Positions 1-12,188 of a DNA stretch of 64,000 bases are shown here, piece after piece; the stretch's first letter is position 1, and every line of letters starts with the position of its first letter. The notes beneath the pieces were generated by a model that was given only the letters and a program-made list of their open reading frames with translations, made no database searches and was not told the DNA's origin. The DNA lies in NCBI GenBank assembly GCA_033064195.1, contig JARBJD010000347.1, positions 1 to 64,000 of the forward strand. The letters run 5' to 3'. The position numbers were made by a program, and so were the translations under genes. The stretch comes from Blattamonas nauphoetae (lineage: Eukaryota > Preaxostyla > Oxymonadida).

Positions 1-2329
1 TAAAACCCGACTTTTCCGAAAATCCCCATTTTCACAGTGTGCATCCCCATCCCGCCCATCCACAACCCCGATGCCGATCACGCAAAAACGAGGTGATTGC
101 GATGGGATATGAGCACAATTGAGAAAAAAAAGTTTTTGAAAATCTCGGGTATATATGGAGATACAGGGTGTGCAGTGTTTCAAGAGGCCAAAGTACCAAA
201 GTTGGTGGGCCCAGTACTCCACAACGAGGAGGGTTAGAGTCCCAAATTTAAACAGGGGTAGTTTGGTGATGTGGGGTACCTGTTTGTGTTTTTTGGAAAA
301 ATCAAGAAAACACTTTGGAATAAGTCGAAAATCGAGTTTGAGCAAAGGCAGTGTAGGCACAGTATGTGAAAAGAGTCAAATTATGAGATGCAAAAGTGGT
401 TTTCGGCGAAATCAGATTTCAAAAAGTGTGAAAAATGGCAAATAGAGATGTTTTTAAAGGGTGCCAATATGGTTTTGGGGTGGTTTTTTTGGGGTCTTGC
501 GTGGGTCGTGGGGCTCGTTCCAAAAATCGATCATTTTTGAATTTCCAACTTGCGAGGGGCCCGTGTGGACGGATTGCTTGTTCGATAAGGATTTCTTTCT
601 CCAAAGTTCAATGCCACCCAGGGCTACCGCCAGCAACAAACAGGGTGTTGCGATGTCTGTGTGCGGAGATGTGGGGCGAATACGGCGAAAAAAGAGGCAA
701 AAAGAGCGCTTTTTGAAAAATTGTGAAGGCTGCTGCGCGGGCTGGGTGAGGGAGCTATGGGAAAGGGGCATGGTAGAGTTTTGGAAGGGCTTTCGAACAA
801 GTGTGGAGTGGGGTCTGGGGGGGTGGCTGGTTGTGGAGAAAAAGGGAAAATAAATTTTTCAAAATGAGAGAAGTATATGACAAGACCAATTCTTGGTGGT
901 TTGTACAGTGCATTTGCCTAGGTAGGGTGGGTTCACTTTTGATTTGGCCCAAACACCCAATTGCACAGTGCGGACGCACAAAATGAACCTCGAAAAATTG
1001 TAGAGGCACTGGTCCAGGGCTAGGATGAAGGGAAAAGGGCAATTTTATTTTCTGAAATTCCGGGATGGCGAGGTGTGAATGCCACAAGGCGCCATTTTAC
1101 CCACACCCCCTTTTTCTCAATGTTCGCCCTGTGCTAGTTAAATCAAACTCGTGCAAAGCAACACACCAACGAAAACCACCCAAACTCTATTCCTCGATAT
1201 TTTCTACACAGACAAAACCAAGTTTGAAGTTCTGACTCCCCCGCGTTGGGGAGCAGTGTGGTCATGAAGGGGCAAAAGGAGGATTTTGTCCTTACTGTAT
1301 AAATGTTAAGGAAATCTTAAGGAATTTCCCTATACACTTACACTATACATCAGTGTTTGGCTCCCTTGTATAAATGTTAAGGAATTTCTTAATAAAGTAA
1401 TTCCACTGTACACTCATACAGTACTTTAGTGTTTGGCTCCACTGTATGAATGTTAAGGAATTAATATTCACTGAATGTCCCTGTACATTCATACAGTACT
1501 TTAGTATTTCTGTCCCAGTGTATAAGTACATAGGCATTTACTAATATATGCCCTTGTACAAATACATAGGAGTACATGAATTACTTAGTGTCCCAGTGTA
1601 TAAATACATTGGAGTTCACTAATATTAATGTCCCAGTGTATAAATACATTGACATTTTATTAATTGCCCTTGTACATCCATACAGTGTTTTACTCTTAAT
1701 GTCCTTACACAAGAACATATCAAGTAATGACTTAACATTTCATTAAGTCAACACTGCATACACATACAAGTATTTCTTTTGTTAATGTCCTATTGCACAA
1801 TATGTTAACAAATGGTAAATTGACTTTAACACTTTTACCTTCTGCATTCCTTTGTACATTCATACTTAAGAACAACACAAGTTAGCAATATGTGAATGTC
1901 CATTGTACCAAATATTTACAAATTGTTTAAGAGAACTATACATAGAGAATATCAATATGACTTTAGCACTATTGACTTAATACATTTTGTACTTAGTACA
2001 ATTGACTTAATACAATTTGTCCTTAGTCAAAATACTTAATACATTTTGTACTTAGTACAATTGACTTAATACATTTTGTACTTAGTCAAAATACTTAATA
2101 TATTTTGTCCTTAGTCAAAATACTTCATACATTTTGTACTTAGCACAATTGACTTAATACATTTTGTACTTAGTACAATTGACTTAATACATTTTGTGCT
2201 TAGTCAAAATACTTAGTCAAAATACTTAGTCAAATATACTTTGTCAAAAATACTTTGTCAAAATACTTAAACACTTGATATTTCTTTAATGTACAATTCA
2301 TCCACTAAACAAAAGAAATATTTTGCATT
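1..2329. other. rDNA intergenic spacer, partial (unit 1)
   Basis: This is the left end of the array. It aligns with 10,880-13,228 of the next unit and holds part of the GC-richer block (1-1,285), then degenerate tandem repeats up to the 28S 3' end. Compared with the three other copies, the first ~1.2 kb has many shortened A, T and G runs (for example near 690-720 and 980-1,000), while the other three copies agree with each other. That pattern suggests poor consensus at a contig end rather than biology. No gene is supported here. Confidence 0.85.
1290..2285. repeat. Tandem repeats downstream of 28S (unit 1)
   Basis: There are two repeat families. From 1,290 to ~1,700, degenerate ~45-50-nt repeats carry 'cccagtgtataaatacatt' or 'ccttgtacaaatacatag' cores. 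From ~1,955 to 2,285, short repeats alternate 'acttagtacaattgactt' and 'cttagtcaaaatacttaa' with 'aatacattttgta'. They lie just past the 28S 3' end in the direction of transcription, where RNA polymerase I terminators sit in other eukaryotes. A terminator role is inference from position only. Confidence 0.75.
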
Positions 2330-2907
2330 TCCTTATATCGATCATAGAAAGTGGGCTAAATCTCAATGGATCGTAACGTAGAGCTACTCTGCCATTTACA
2401 ATCCCCACTTCATTTTAAGTCGTCTACAAAGGATCTCCGTCGCATGGATTCTCAAGCAATTATGTCTACCAACCACATCAAACATGCACAGATGCGCTGT
2501 CACACACATTCCATACTTGCCTGATGTTGACGGCTGGCCTTATCGCTGATCTACATTTCAACTACAATAAGTGCAAAACATGCAGCTCCAAGAAACACAC
2601 ACACATAAATGCCCCACGGTTGCCCGCACGAGCACTCTGCCTTGCATGCCGCGGATCCACACATCAAACACACTATTATCCATATCAATAACAAATCCAT
2701 ACAAATCTGGTCATTTACCAGACACCATTCTCGCATTAATCTGGCAAGGATTCTGACTTAGAGGCGTTCAGTCATAATCCCACGCATGGTAGCTTCGTGG
2801 CACTGGCCTATCAACCAACCACAAATACCAATTATGCGATTCAAGGGTTCCTCTCGTACTAACTTGAATTACCATCACGACAATAATTCATCAGTAGGGT
2901 AAAACTA

Positions 2908-2945
<38 letters not shown>

Positions 2946-2988
2946 TGTTAGTGGGTGAACAATCCAACACTTGGCGAATTCTGCTTCG

Positions 2989-3025
<37 letters not shown>

Positions 3026-3919
3026 AACGTCGCTATGAACGCTTGGCTGCCACAAGCCAGTTCTCATATTTACCAACAATAGTCAACTATTATCAATCAT
3101 ACAAGTCGGTATGATTTAATAATTATTTTATAATTGGGATAGGTCGTACCATACACCAAAACACATACATACATGGTCATTTTGGTGCACACCTTACCGA
3201 CCGTCAAAATCATTTCTTTATAAAATGATTTATTGATTATATACATCTCTGTATATATTTCAATAACCAGGTGTGTTGCCACTTACTTCCATAAGTGACT
3301 AGCTAAATATTACATATATTTAACTGGGACTATCTAACTACATCGCAACATATTTCTATATATTCATCCCTGTGGTAACTTTTCTGACACCTCTGGCTTA
3401 ACACTTGTAAAACTCAAAGGATCGTTAGGCCACGCTTTCACGGTTTGTCTTCATACTGAAAAGCAAAATCAAATGAGCTTTTACCCTTCTGTTCTACGTG
3501 AGATTTCTGTTCTCACTGAGCTCATCTTAGGACACCTGCGTTGTTGTTTAACAGATGTGCCGCCCCAGCCGAACTCCCCATCAGAAAATGTCTTTGAATG
3601 AGATCACGTAGGTACACATAGCCCGAAGACTACTATCCCCCAGAGTCGCCATACAATGTAGAACCTAGTCAAGTCGCCCCAACTAGACCCCATCATCATA
3701 AATTAAACCAACTCCTTTAACGTTTAGTTCCAGAATCATAATATGGCCTGAAATGCAATCTGCGTATAATCCGAGGACTACAAACATATCACACCAGTAC
3801 ACCATATAATGCTCCTCAACAATCAAATAAGTAAAATGATAATAAAAGTAGTGGTATTACACTGTCGAGGTTGCCCTCTCCCACCTATCCTATACCCTCT
3901 AAATCATTTCACAGATTCT

Positions 3920-3957
<38 letters not shown>

Positions 3958-4056
3958 GATTCTTCCAAGCCCGTTCCCTTGGCTGTGGGTTCGCTAGATG
4001 GTAGATAGGGACAGTGGGAATCTCGTTAATCCATTCATGCGCGTCCCTAATTAGAG

Positions 4057-4100
<44 letters not shown>

Positions 4101-5282
4101 TGTTTACCCGCGCTTGATTGAATTTCTTCACTTTGACATTCAGAGCACTGAGCAGAAATCACAATGTGTCAACACCGTTTTCCAGCCTTCACATTGCTTT
4201 GTTTTAATTAAACAGTCGGATTCCCCTTGTCCGTTCCAGTTCTAAGTTAATCGTTTATACTCCATTAATCTCGTCTGCAGATCGAGATCTACAATCCGAA
4301 ACTAACTCGCTTCGATTAAAAAGCGATTCGAGAAAATGCACCCAATTTTGCATCCAATCAAAAAGTCTCCTCTTCAATATAGACACACAATCAAGCACAC
4401 TTACGACACGCGCTGCCACCCTTAAACAGACTATATCAACTCATCAGCAGACCTGTTGCCAAGCCCGCCAACAAATCAACACAATCCATCTAAATAAGTA
4501 ACCCGCTTTCATCGAACCCGACGGACCGATCCTTAGAGCCAATCCTTTTCCCAAAGTTACGGATCTATTTTGCCGAATTCCCTTACCTACTTTCTTCTAT
4601 CGACTAGAGGCTCCTCACCTTGAAGACCTGTTGCGGTTATCAGTACGACCTCGTGTGAAAATCATTCAGTCCCCTGTAGTTTCAAGGATCATAAAACACA
4701 ATCGGACCATTTTACTTGCTATCAACAATAAATGTCTTCCTCATATAAATAGAGGGGCTCTTCCAACTGATTGGCCACTTCTCCGGTTAACCCGCTTCCA
4801 TGCCCAATGCTCATGCAAATAATATTAACAACGAGCTTTATCAGTCGTTAAGAAGAAAAGAAAACTCTTCCCGATGTGTTTTCTGATGAGTACAGGCTTC
4901 TTTATGTTGCCATTTTAATTATCCACACGTAAAAGGTGAAGGAATATTAACCTTCTTCCCTTTCTGAATATGAATCCTGCTTTTACAAAATCCATTTTAT
5001 ATCACGGTATTTAACCGATTCATTAGGGTCGACTAACCCATATCTCAATTAGATTCATATGGAACCTTTCTTCTCTTCAGTCTTCAAAATTATCCCCCAT
5101 TGAGAGGTTTCTCATTTGAATATTTGCTACTACCACCAAGATCAGCACTACAGGCTTTTCCACCATGATTCACATCATAGCTTCTAAAAAACCCGCACGC
5201 CCTCCTACACAAAATCATCATCATGATTTTGGTCGTGTATAGGTATTGTGCTGAAGCGCCATCCATTTTCAGGGCCAATTCA

Positions 5283-5316
<34 letters not shown>

Positions 5317-5786
5317 ATACCGACTTCCATGGCCACCGTCCTGCTGTCTATATGAATTGACACCTTTTATGGTATCTTCATGAGCACAAATTCCGGCACC
5401 TTAACACAACTTTCGGTTCATCCCGCATCGCCAGTTCTGCTTACCAAAAATGGCCCACTTGGAGCTATTGATTCAATTCTTTATTGGATCATCTTTTTAT
5501 CACGCTGTTTACTTAAACAACACTTTAAAGGTAGACAATCCATATATCTAATTTAAACCTTCAACAACAATCAACTCATTTCCAGAATAAATCCCTAATA
5601 ATCATACAAACAATTACCCCAAAAGGCATCCATTCATACAATCATCAGTAAAATCAATCCCTTCCCTGAATCAATCATCATTTACAAACGTCTTTTTGCC
5701 CATTTAGAGTTTGAGAATAGGTTGAGGGAATTCCTCCCCCAAGACCTCTAATCATTCGCTTTACCGGACAAAACTCATTATAACAA

Positions 5787-5832
<46 letters not shown>

Positions 5833-7108
5833 CGGTTCGATTAGTCTTTCGCCCCTTAACTCAAGTCTAAGGAAAGAGTTGCACGTCATTACCCCGACGA
5901 GCTTCCACCAGAGTTTCCTCTGGCTTCACCCACACTCAAGCAAAGTTCACCGTCTTTCGGGTCCTATCAGATATGCTATAACTCGAACCAATCCCTTCCA
6001 ACCCGAGAGTTGGAAATTAATCTTTAGAATCAGTCGGTCGATATTGCCATCATAATCTAGACAGATCATAATTTCATATCTCAACAATCCAAAACGATTG
6101 TCTTCACTTTCATTACGCATTATTAGGTTTAAATTACCCAAATACTCGCATGTCTGATAGACTCCTTGGTCCGTGTTTCAAGACGGGGCAATACAATCCA
6201 TATCCAACTAAAGTCAATCTTAAAATCTATCTTCGAACAGAGCCGTCTAATTGCATTCAACAATATACGATCAATTATTACTTACCAATTGACTAGCCGA
6301 AACTAATCAAAGTAAATCATATATCAACCACATATCATCAAAATTTCCTTGCAAAGATACTCTCGTTAAGATAAACTTAAACCCCAATCAATAAGGTTCA
6401 TTTGTGTTCTCCTCCTATGTAGAATATTCAAATCCGTCTAATTCGAGGCTATAAACAAATCATCCACCCATCGAAATGAATGAACAATTCTACCTTCCTG
6501 AATTTGAAATCTTGATTATCAGAAAACACGATTGACCGATTTCTATTATATATCTAATTATCAGAAAAACTCTTGAAAATATGTTTAACCTTTTACAGTT
6601 ATAATTACACATCTTCAAAAATCTTTCCAACAATCGATATATAACAAATCTTCTCTATAGAGTTGTATCGCTTCCCTTTTGGAAGTTTCAAGCCCTATTT
6701 CAACTTTTTTCCAAAATACTTTTCATCTTTCCCTTACGGTACTTGTTCGCTATCGGTCTCTTGCATATATTTAGCCTTGGATGAAGCTTACCACCCAATT
6801 AGGGTTGCAATCTCAAACAACCCGACTCGACGATTGCAGAGCTTAGCGCATTGTGAAACAAGGCCAAAAACGGGATTTTCACCCTCTATGATAACCCGTT
6901 CGAAAGGGTATTTTAGCCTCTATCTTCTTCACAACACAACCCCACATCTATAAAGCACATCTCTATGCATGCAAAACAGCCCGCATAGATTTTAGCTTTG
7001 GGCTTTTCCTACTTCCCTCGCCGGTACTATAGGAATCCTAGTTAGTTTCTTTTCCTCCGCTTATTTAGATGCTTCAGTTCAGCGGGTAATCTTTCTTAAT
7101 TTCAGATT
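2330..7108 (-). rRNA. 28S (large subunit) rRNA, unit 1
   Basis: The reverse strand shows universal LSU landmarks in order: TACCCGCTGAACT near 7,085 at the 5' end, the GGACCCGAAAGACGG region near 5,955, CTCTTAAGGTAGC near 4,070-4,090, CCACAGGGAT...AACTGGCTTGTGG split by an insertion at 3,063-3,365, the sarcin-ricin loop AGTACGAGAGGAAC near 2,850, and a yeast-like 3' end near 2,330. The length of ~4.78 kb is well above the ~3.4 kb of yeast because of AT-rich expansion segments and the core insertion. The ends are estimated from homology to about 10 nt. At 3,021-3,024 this copy has one A fewer than the other three in a conserved run, probably a sequencing error. Confidence 0.95.
3063..3365 (-). 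other. Intron-like insertion in the 28S peptidyl-transferase core (unit 1)
   Basis: On the RNA strand the flanks read CCACAGGGAT before and AACTGGCTTGTGGC after the insertion. In other eukaryotes these are contiguous and form the catalytic centre (E. coli numbering around 2449/2450). The boundary bases cannot be shifted: the upstream exon ends in U, the insertion starts GAATATA and ends AATATGAG. A U before the intron and a G at its end is the group I rule; GU-AG is absent, so it is not spliceosomal. I could not assign a group I P/Q/R/S core with confidence. It is AT-rich and has no meaningful ORF. Confidence 0.8.
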
Positions 7109-7321
7109 GTTTTATATATATAAAGTGAGTTGTTAAAACAGAAGTATACAAGACAATTAAATATTTATATTTAAATATCAAATTGTTTATATATCATATT
7201 TCAACAAACAATATCTCTTAATGATTCATATATCGATATTATTAAAGATGACATATACTTAATATGTTCATCTCATTTCCTTTCTATCCCAAGTAAGGAT
7301 AAAAAGATATTTTAATATTTA

Positions 7322-7482
7322 CCAATTCTGAAATAAGAATGGTCTCTTAACTAAAAGTTAAGACACCGCAGGATGCGTTCAAAACTTTGATGATTCACAG
7401 ATTCTTGCGATTCACATTAACTATCGCGCTTTGCTGCGTTCTTCATCGATGCAAGAGCCAAGATATCCACTACCAAAAGTTT
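7322..7482 (-). rRNA. 5.8S rRNA, unit 1
   Basis: The reverse strand begins AAACTTTTGGTAGTGGATAT and contains the highly conserved GCATCGATGAAGAACGCAGC followed by AATGTGAATCGCA and TTTGAACGCA. The length of ~160 nt is normal. ITS2 (about 7,109-7,321) separates it from 28S and ITS1 (about 7,483-7,603) from 18S. Both spacers are short and AT-rich. Confidence 0.95.
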
Positions 7483-7601
7483 ATAATTTATCTATATCAT
7501 TGGCTACACATATAATGTTTATATAGAGGCACCCTAAAATCTACATCACTACATGTAGACTTTATTTTATTATCATATATTGTTTAATATATTTAAATTT
7601 T

Positions 7602-7603
<2 letters not shown>

Positions 7604-7664
<61 letters not shown>

Positions 7665-7743
7665 AATAAGATTCACTGTTCTTCTAACATAACCGCTGTC
7701 ACTTGCGCAACTGCAATCACATCATCCGAACATTTCATCTGAT

Positions 7744-7793
<50 letters not shown>

Positions 7794-8423
7794 ATCAGCG
7801 CAAGCTGATGACTTGCACTTACTAGGTATTCCTCGTTCATGATCCAAAATTACAAAGATCAATCCCCAGCACGATTGACATTCAAAAGATTAGCCAACCC
7901 TTTCGGGCAAGCACAAACTCGTTGAATCAATCAGTGTAGCGCGCGTGCGGCCCAGGACATCTAAGGGCATCACAGACCTGTTATTGCCTCAAGCTTCCCC
8001 TACATGCAACTGTAGTAGTCCCTCTAAGAAGTTACATCACTTACTAAAAAGCGACCAACTTATTTAGCAGGTTGAGGTCTCGTTCGTTATCGGAATTAAC
8101 CAGACAAATCACTCCACCAACTAAGAACGACCATGCACCACCACCCACGGAATCAAGAAAGAGCTTCAAAATCTGTCAATCCTTCCCGTGTCTGGACCTG
8201 GTAAGTTTCCCCGTGTTGAGTCAAATTAAGCCGCAGGCTCCACACCTGGTGGTGCCCTTCCGTCAATTTCTTTAAGTTTCAGACTTGCGACCATACTCCC
8301 CCCAGAACCCAGAGACTTTGATTTCTCTAAAGGTCCTGACGAGGCCATAAAGCTCCCTCCAATCCCTAGTTGGCATCGTTTATAGTTAAGACTAGGGCGG
8401 TTTCTGATCGCCTTCGATCCCCT

Positions 8424-8470
<47 letters not shown>

Positions 8471-9451
8471 CTTAGTTCGTCTTGCATAAATCCAAGAATT
8501 TCACCTCTGACAATGCAATACATATGCCCCCAACTGTCCCTATTAATCATTACACCTGCTCCATAAACCAACAAAATGGACTTTATCATCTTCCGAAGAA
8601 AACAATAAACAAGTGTCCTATTTTATTATTCCATGCTAATCTGTTCAGTTGCATAACGCCTGCTTTGAACACTCCAATTTCTTCAAAGTAAAACCTCCGA
8701 ATCCATAGCCTCACTCAATAAAGCGCAAGACCTGTCTTCGAAAATATCGGAAAAAACACTTCCTGCAAGATGAAACACAATGTATCCCATCACACAGAAA
8801 TCGACGTTTCCTCCAAAATCCAACTACGAGCTTTTTAACTGCAGCAATTTTAGTATACACTATTAGAGCTGGAATTACCGCGGCTGCTGGCACCAGACTT
8901 GCCCTCTAATCGCTGCTCTTGCGGATACTTACACCACAACCATTCAAATTGCTGAGATAACCCAGCATTTGTATTTTTGTCACTGCTTCCGAATTATGAT
9001 TTCGATTGAGCAATTTGCGCACCTGCTGCCTTCCTTGGAAGTGGTAGCCGTTTCTCAGGCTCCCTCTCCGGAATCGAACCCTGATTCTCCGTTACCCGTC
9101 ACCACCACGGTAGGCCTCTATCCTACCGTCAAGTTGATAGGGCAGAAATTTCAATGACACATCGGATTTTCCGATTCGACCTTTATCATTACTCACCAAA
9201 AAGCCAAGTATCTCTACTTGACATTGGTTTTCGATCTAATAAATACAACCCTTCCTTTGCAAGTCGGGTTCTTCTGCATGTATTAGCTCTAGAATTACTA
9301 CGGCTATCCATGTAGCAAATCAACTATCAAACAAATTATAACTGATTTAATGAGCCATTCGCAGTTTCACAAGTACAAGTTGTTTATACTGGCACATGCA
9401 TGGCTTAATCTTAGAGACAAGCATATGACTACTGGCAGAATCAACCAGATT
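7604..9451 (-). rRNA. 18S (small subunit) rRNA, unit 1
   Basis: On the reverse strand it starts AATCTGGTTGATTCTGCCAG at 9,451 and ends GGAAGGATCATTA at 7,604, the canonical eukaryotic SSU ends. The decoding-region motif TTGTACACACCGCCCGTC is at ~7,763-7,780, and the 530-loop GCCAGCAGCCGCGGTAAT at ~8,877-8,893. The length of 1,848 nt is normal, and no intron-like insertion was seen. Confidence 0.96.
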
Positions 9452-10021
9452 CATCAATTTTATACATATTTTAACTAATTTCTTCATAAAATGCATAGAA
9501 TTCTATATACTCAGCTTAATACAAAGCTGGGTCCATTAGGAATGGAGCAAGCTCAACCTTCCACCAGACACTGATATAGTCTATATCCTACACATACATA
9601 TGCTTCAATTAATTAAAGATACATATAACAAGGCAACTACATATACATTTGATATAGTAGAAACAATATTAACCAAATATTCCTTAATCAAAGACCAAGG
9701 ACTATTGATTTTTATTTTTCCCTAATCAATACAAGGCAACATCCAACTATGTGAACGTGATTTGTCAAATTAGTAACAACAACAATATCCGTGAATATCA
9801 TTATCATTACCATCCAGTGTGAAGTAATACACTGTTAAGATCATCAATTCTTCAATCAACATTCCTAACAGGATTTCTTCACAATGAACTTTCTCAACAA
9901 ATACTGAAGATTACCATACTGACCCTATTTAAAGGGTTAATGGCTTATCACAGTATCTCATCACAGTTCAGGCACTACAATATCCGAAGATATTGAATGC
10001 TAATGAGGAAAAGCTACTTTA

Positions 10022-10152
10022 CTAGGCACTAAAGGCGTTCGCGTGGACGAGCATAGCAACATGCCCACATCTACTAGTCCTTTTCTGCACCTAGGTACCA
10101 AAGTCGTTCGCGTGGACGAGCATAGCAACATGCCCACATCTACTAGTCTTTT
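10022..10152 (-). promoter_or_regulatory. Paired 69-bp direct repeat, candidate Pol I promoter/enhancer (IGS 1-2)
   Basis: Two copies at a 69-nt offset share 'cgttcgcgtggacgagca' followed by 'tagcaacatgcccacatct'. Copy 1 covers 10,022-10,090 and copy 2 covers 10,091-10,152. They sit ~570-700 nt upstream of the 18S 5' end, are GC-rich in an AT-rich setting, and are conserved in all three complete spacers. Duplicated promoter or enhancer elements at this place are common in rDNA. The function here is inference. Confidence 0.5.
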
Positions 10153-10159
10153 ACGTACC

Positions 10160-12180
10160 TTGCCACATCCCATTAACAACGTGCTAGCCTGGACAACAGA
10201 GGACTAGACTTTTTTCAAAATCGAGTCTTTACACTGTCCAAGAGTTTTTTCCAACTCCCTCCTATAGTATATACCCGAGGTCTCGTGAACTCACCCTATC
10301 TAGGCGAATGCACTTTCGTATTAACCAAGAAATGCTCTTGTCATATACTTCACTTTTTTTCACTTTTTGACAAAAAAACTTTTTTGAAGATCGGCCCCCC
10401 GCCGCGCGCGCACCATCCCAACTCACCCCAAATCGATCATTTCCGGTCAAATCGACCTCGATTCGTCGAAAAATGAAAAAAATATTTTCTGAAAATTTCT
10501 CGATCCGGCGCTGTGGGCCGTACAAGGCGTTTTTTGGGTCTTCCAAAAATCCGAAAAATCGTGTTTTTTCGCTCTCCCGCCACGAGTACCCACGAGACCA
10601 CCCCCCCACCCCCACCATAATTCGACCCATCCCCCTCGCGTATCCTGCCAAAACCGTCCGTTCCAGCCTCCTCTGGGTCGTCGTGGGTGGGCGTGCCAAG
10701 TTGCGAAAATCGCCTTTTTTTCGCGTTTTTTCAAGTTCACCCCCCACGCGCCCACGCGCACATGTCTAGTTAACTTTCTCACCGTCATCACGACGTGTTC
10801 TGAGGATATTTTGAGAAAATAAAAGATTTTGCAAAAATCGGAAATATTGAATCCGGGGTGGCGTGTTCTTTAAGCCAAAAACCCGACTTTTTCGAAAATC
10901 CCCCATTTTCACAGTGTGCATCCCCCACCCCGCGCCCATCACAACCCCCATGGAAATCACGCAAAACGAGGTGATTGCGATGGGATATGAGCACAATTGA
11001 GAAAAAAAAGTTTTTGAAAATCTCGGGTATATATGGAGATACAGGGTGTGCAGTGTTTCAGAAGGCCAAAGTACCAAAGTTGGTGGGCCCAGTACTCCAC
11101 AACGAGAGGGAGTTGGAGTCCCAAATTTAAACAGGGGTAGTTTGGTGATGTGGGGTACCTGTTTGTGTTTTTTGGAAAAAATCGAAAACACTTTGGAATA
11201 AGTCGAAAAATCGAGTTTGAGCAAAGGCAGTGTAGGCACAGTATGTGAAAAAGTCCAAGTATGAGATGCAAAAAAGTGGATTTCGGCGAAAATCAGATTT
11301 CAAAAAAAGTGTGAAAAATGGCAAATAGAGATGTTTTTAAGGGGTGCCAATATGGTTTGGGTGGTTTTTGGGGTCTGCGTGGGTCGTGGGGCTCGTTCCA
11401 AAAAATCGATCATTTTTGAATTTCCAACTTGCGAGGGCCCGTGTGGACGGATTGCTTGTTCGATAAGGATTTCTTTCTCCAAAAAGTTCAATGCCACCCA
11501 GGGCTACCGCCAGCAACAAACGGGGTGTTTGTGCGATGTCTGTGTGCGGAGATGTGGGGCGAATACGGCGAAAAAAAAGAGGCAAAAAAAGAGCGCTTTT
11601 TTGAAAAAATTGTGAAGGCTGCTGCGCGGGCTGGGTGAGGGCTATGGGAGGGGGGAAAAGGGGCATGGTAGAGTTTTGGAAGGGCTTTCGAACAAGTGTG
11701 GAGTGGGGTCTGGGGGGTGGCTGGTTGTGGAGAAAAAGGGAAAATAAATTTTTCAAAATGAGAGAAGTATATGACAAGACCAATTCTTGGTGGTTTGTAC
11801 AGTGCATTTGCCTAGGTAGGGTGTGTTCACTTTTGATTTGGCCCAAACACCCAATTGCACAGTGCGGAAGCGCAAAATGAACCTCGAAAAAATTGTAGAG
11901 GCACTGGTCCAGGGCTAGGATGAAGGAAAAGGGCAATTTTATTTTTCTGAAATTCCGGGATGGCGAGGTGTGAATGCCACAAGGCGCCATTTTACCCCTT
12001 TTTTACCCCTTTTCTCAATGTTCGCCCTGTGCTAGTTAAATCAAACTCGTGCAAAGCAACACACCAGCAGAAAACCACCCAAACTCTATTCCTCGATATT
12101 TTCTACACAGACAAAACCAAGTTTGAAGTTCTGACTCCCCCGCGTTGGGGAGCAGTGTGGTCATGAAGGGGCAAAAGGAG
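10160..12180. repeat. GC-richer IGS block with inverted 67-bp copies near its ends (IGS 1-2)
   Basis: The segment 10,285-10,351, reverse-complemented, matches 11,764-11,830 at 55 of 67 positions by hand count. Both carry AAGTATATGACAAGA, TTCTTGGT, TGCATT, GCCTAG and TAGGGTG. The interior (~1.4 kb) has long C/G and A/T homopolymers, CG-rich stretches and many overlapping ORFs, but no recognisable protein. It could be a non-autonomous mobile element that entered the spacer, or home-grown spacer structure. Confidence 0.55.
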
Positions 12181-12188
12181 GATTTTGT

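Noticed and set aside
1290..2285. CRISPR-like repeat-spacer array
   Set aside because: The repeats are degenerate, vary in length and lie in a eukaryotic rDNA spacer.
3063..3365. Spliceosomal intron in 28S
   Set aside because: The borders are fixed by the rRNA core as G...G with no GU at the 5' end.
2551..9157. Many 60-110-codon ORFs inside 28S and 18S genes
   Set aside because: They are chance frames within rRNA genes and identical in every unit.
10262..10747. 161-codon minus-strand ORF in the IGS GC-richer block
   Set aside because: Shortened to 120 codons in unit 4, overlaps other ORFs on both strands, and has no similarity to known proteins.
11025..11110. Possible 5S rRNA or small RNA gene in the IGS (TATA-like 'gggtatata', 'agtactgggccca' on the reverse strand)
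   Set aside because: No 5S internal control region or pairing termini could be found; the resemblance is limited to about ten bases.
11337..11990. 217-codon minus-strand ORF in the IGS, repeated at 22,235 and 33,128
   Set aside because: It is conserved only because the spacers are almost identical. Differences between copies change amino acids, both strands are open in several frames, and no domain is visible.
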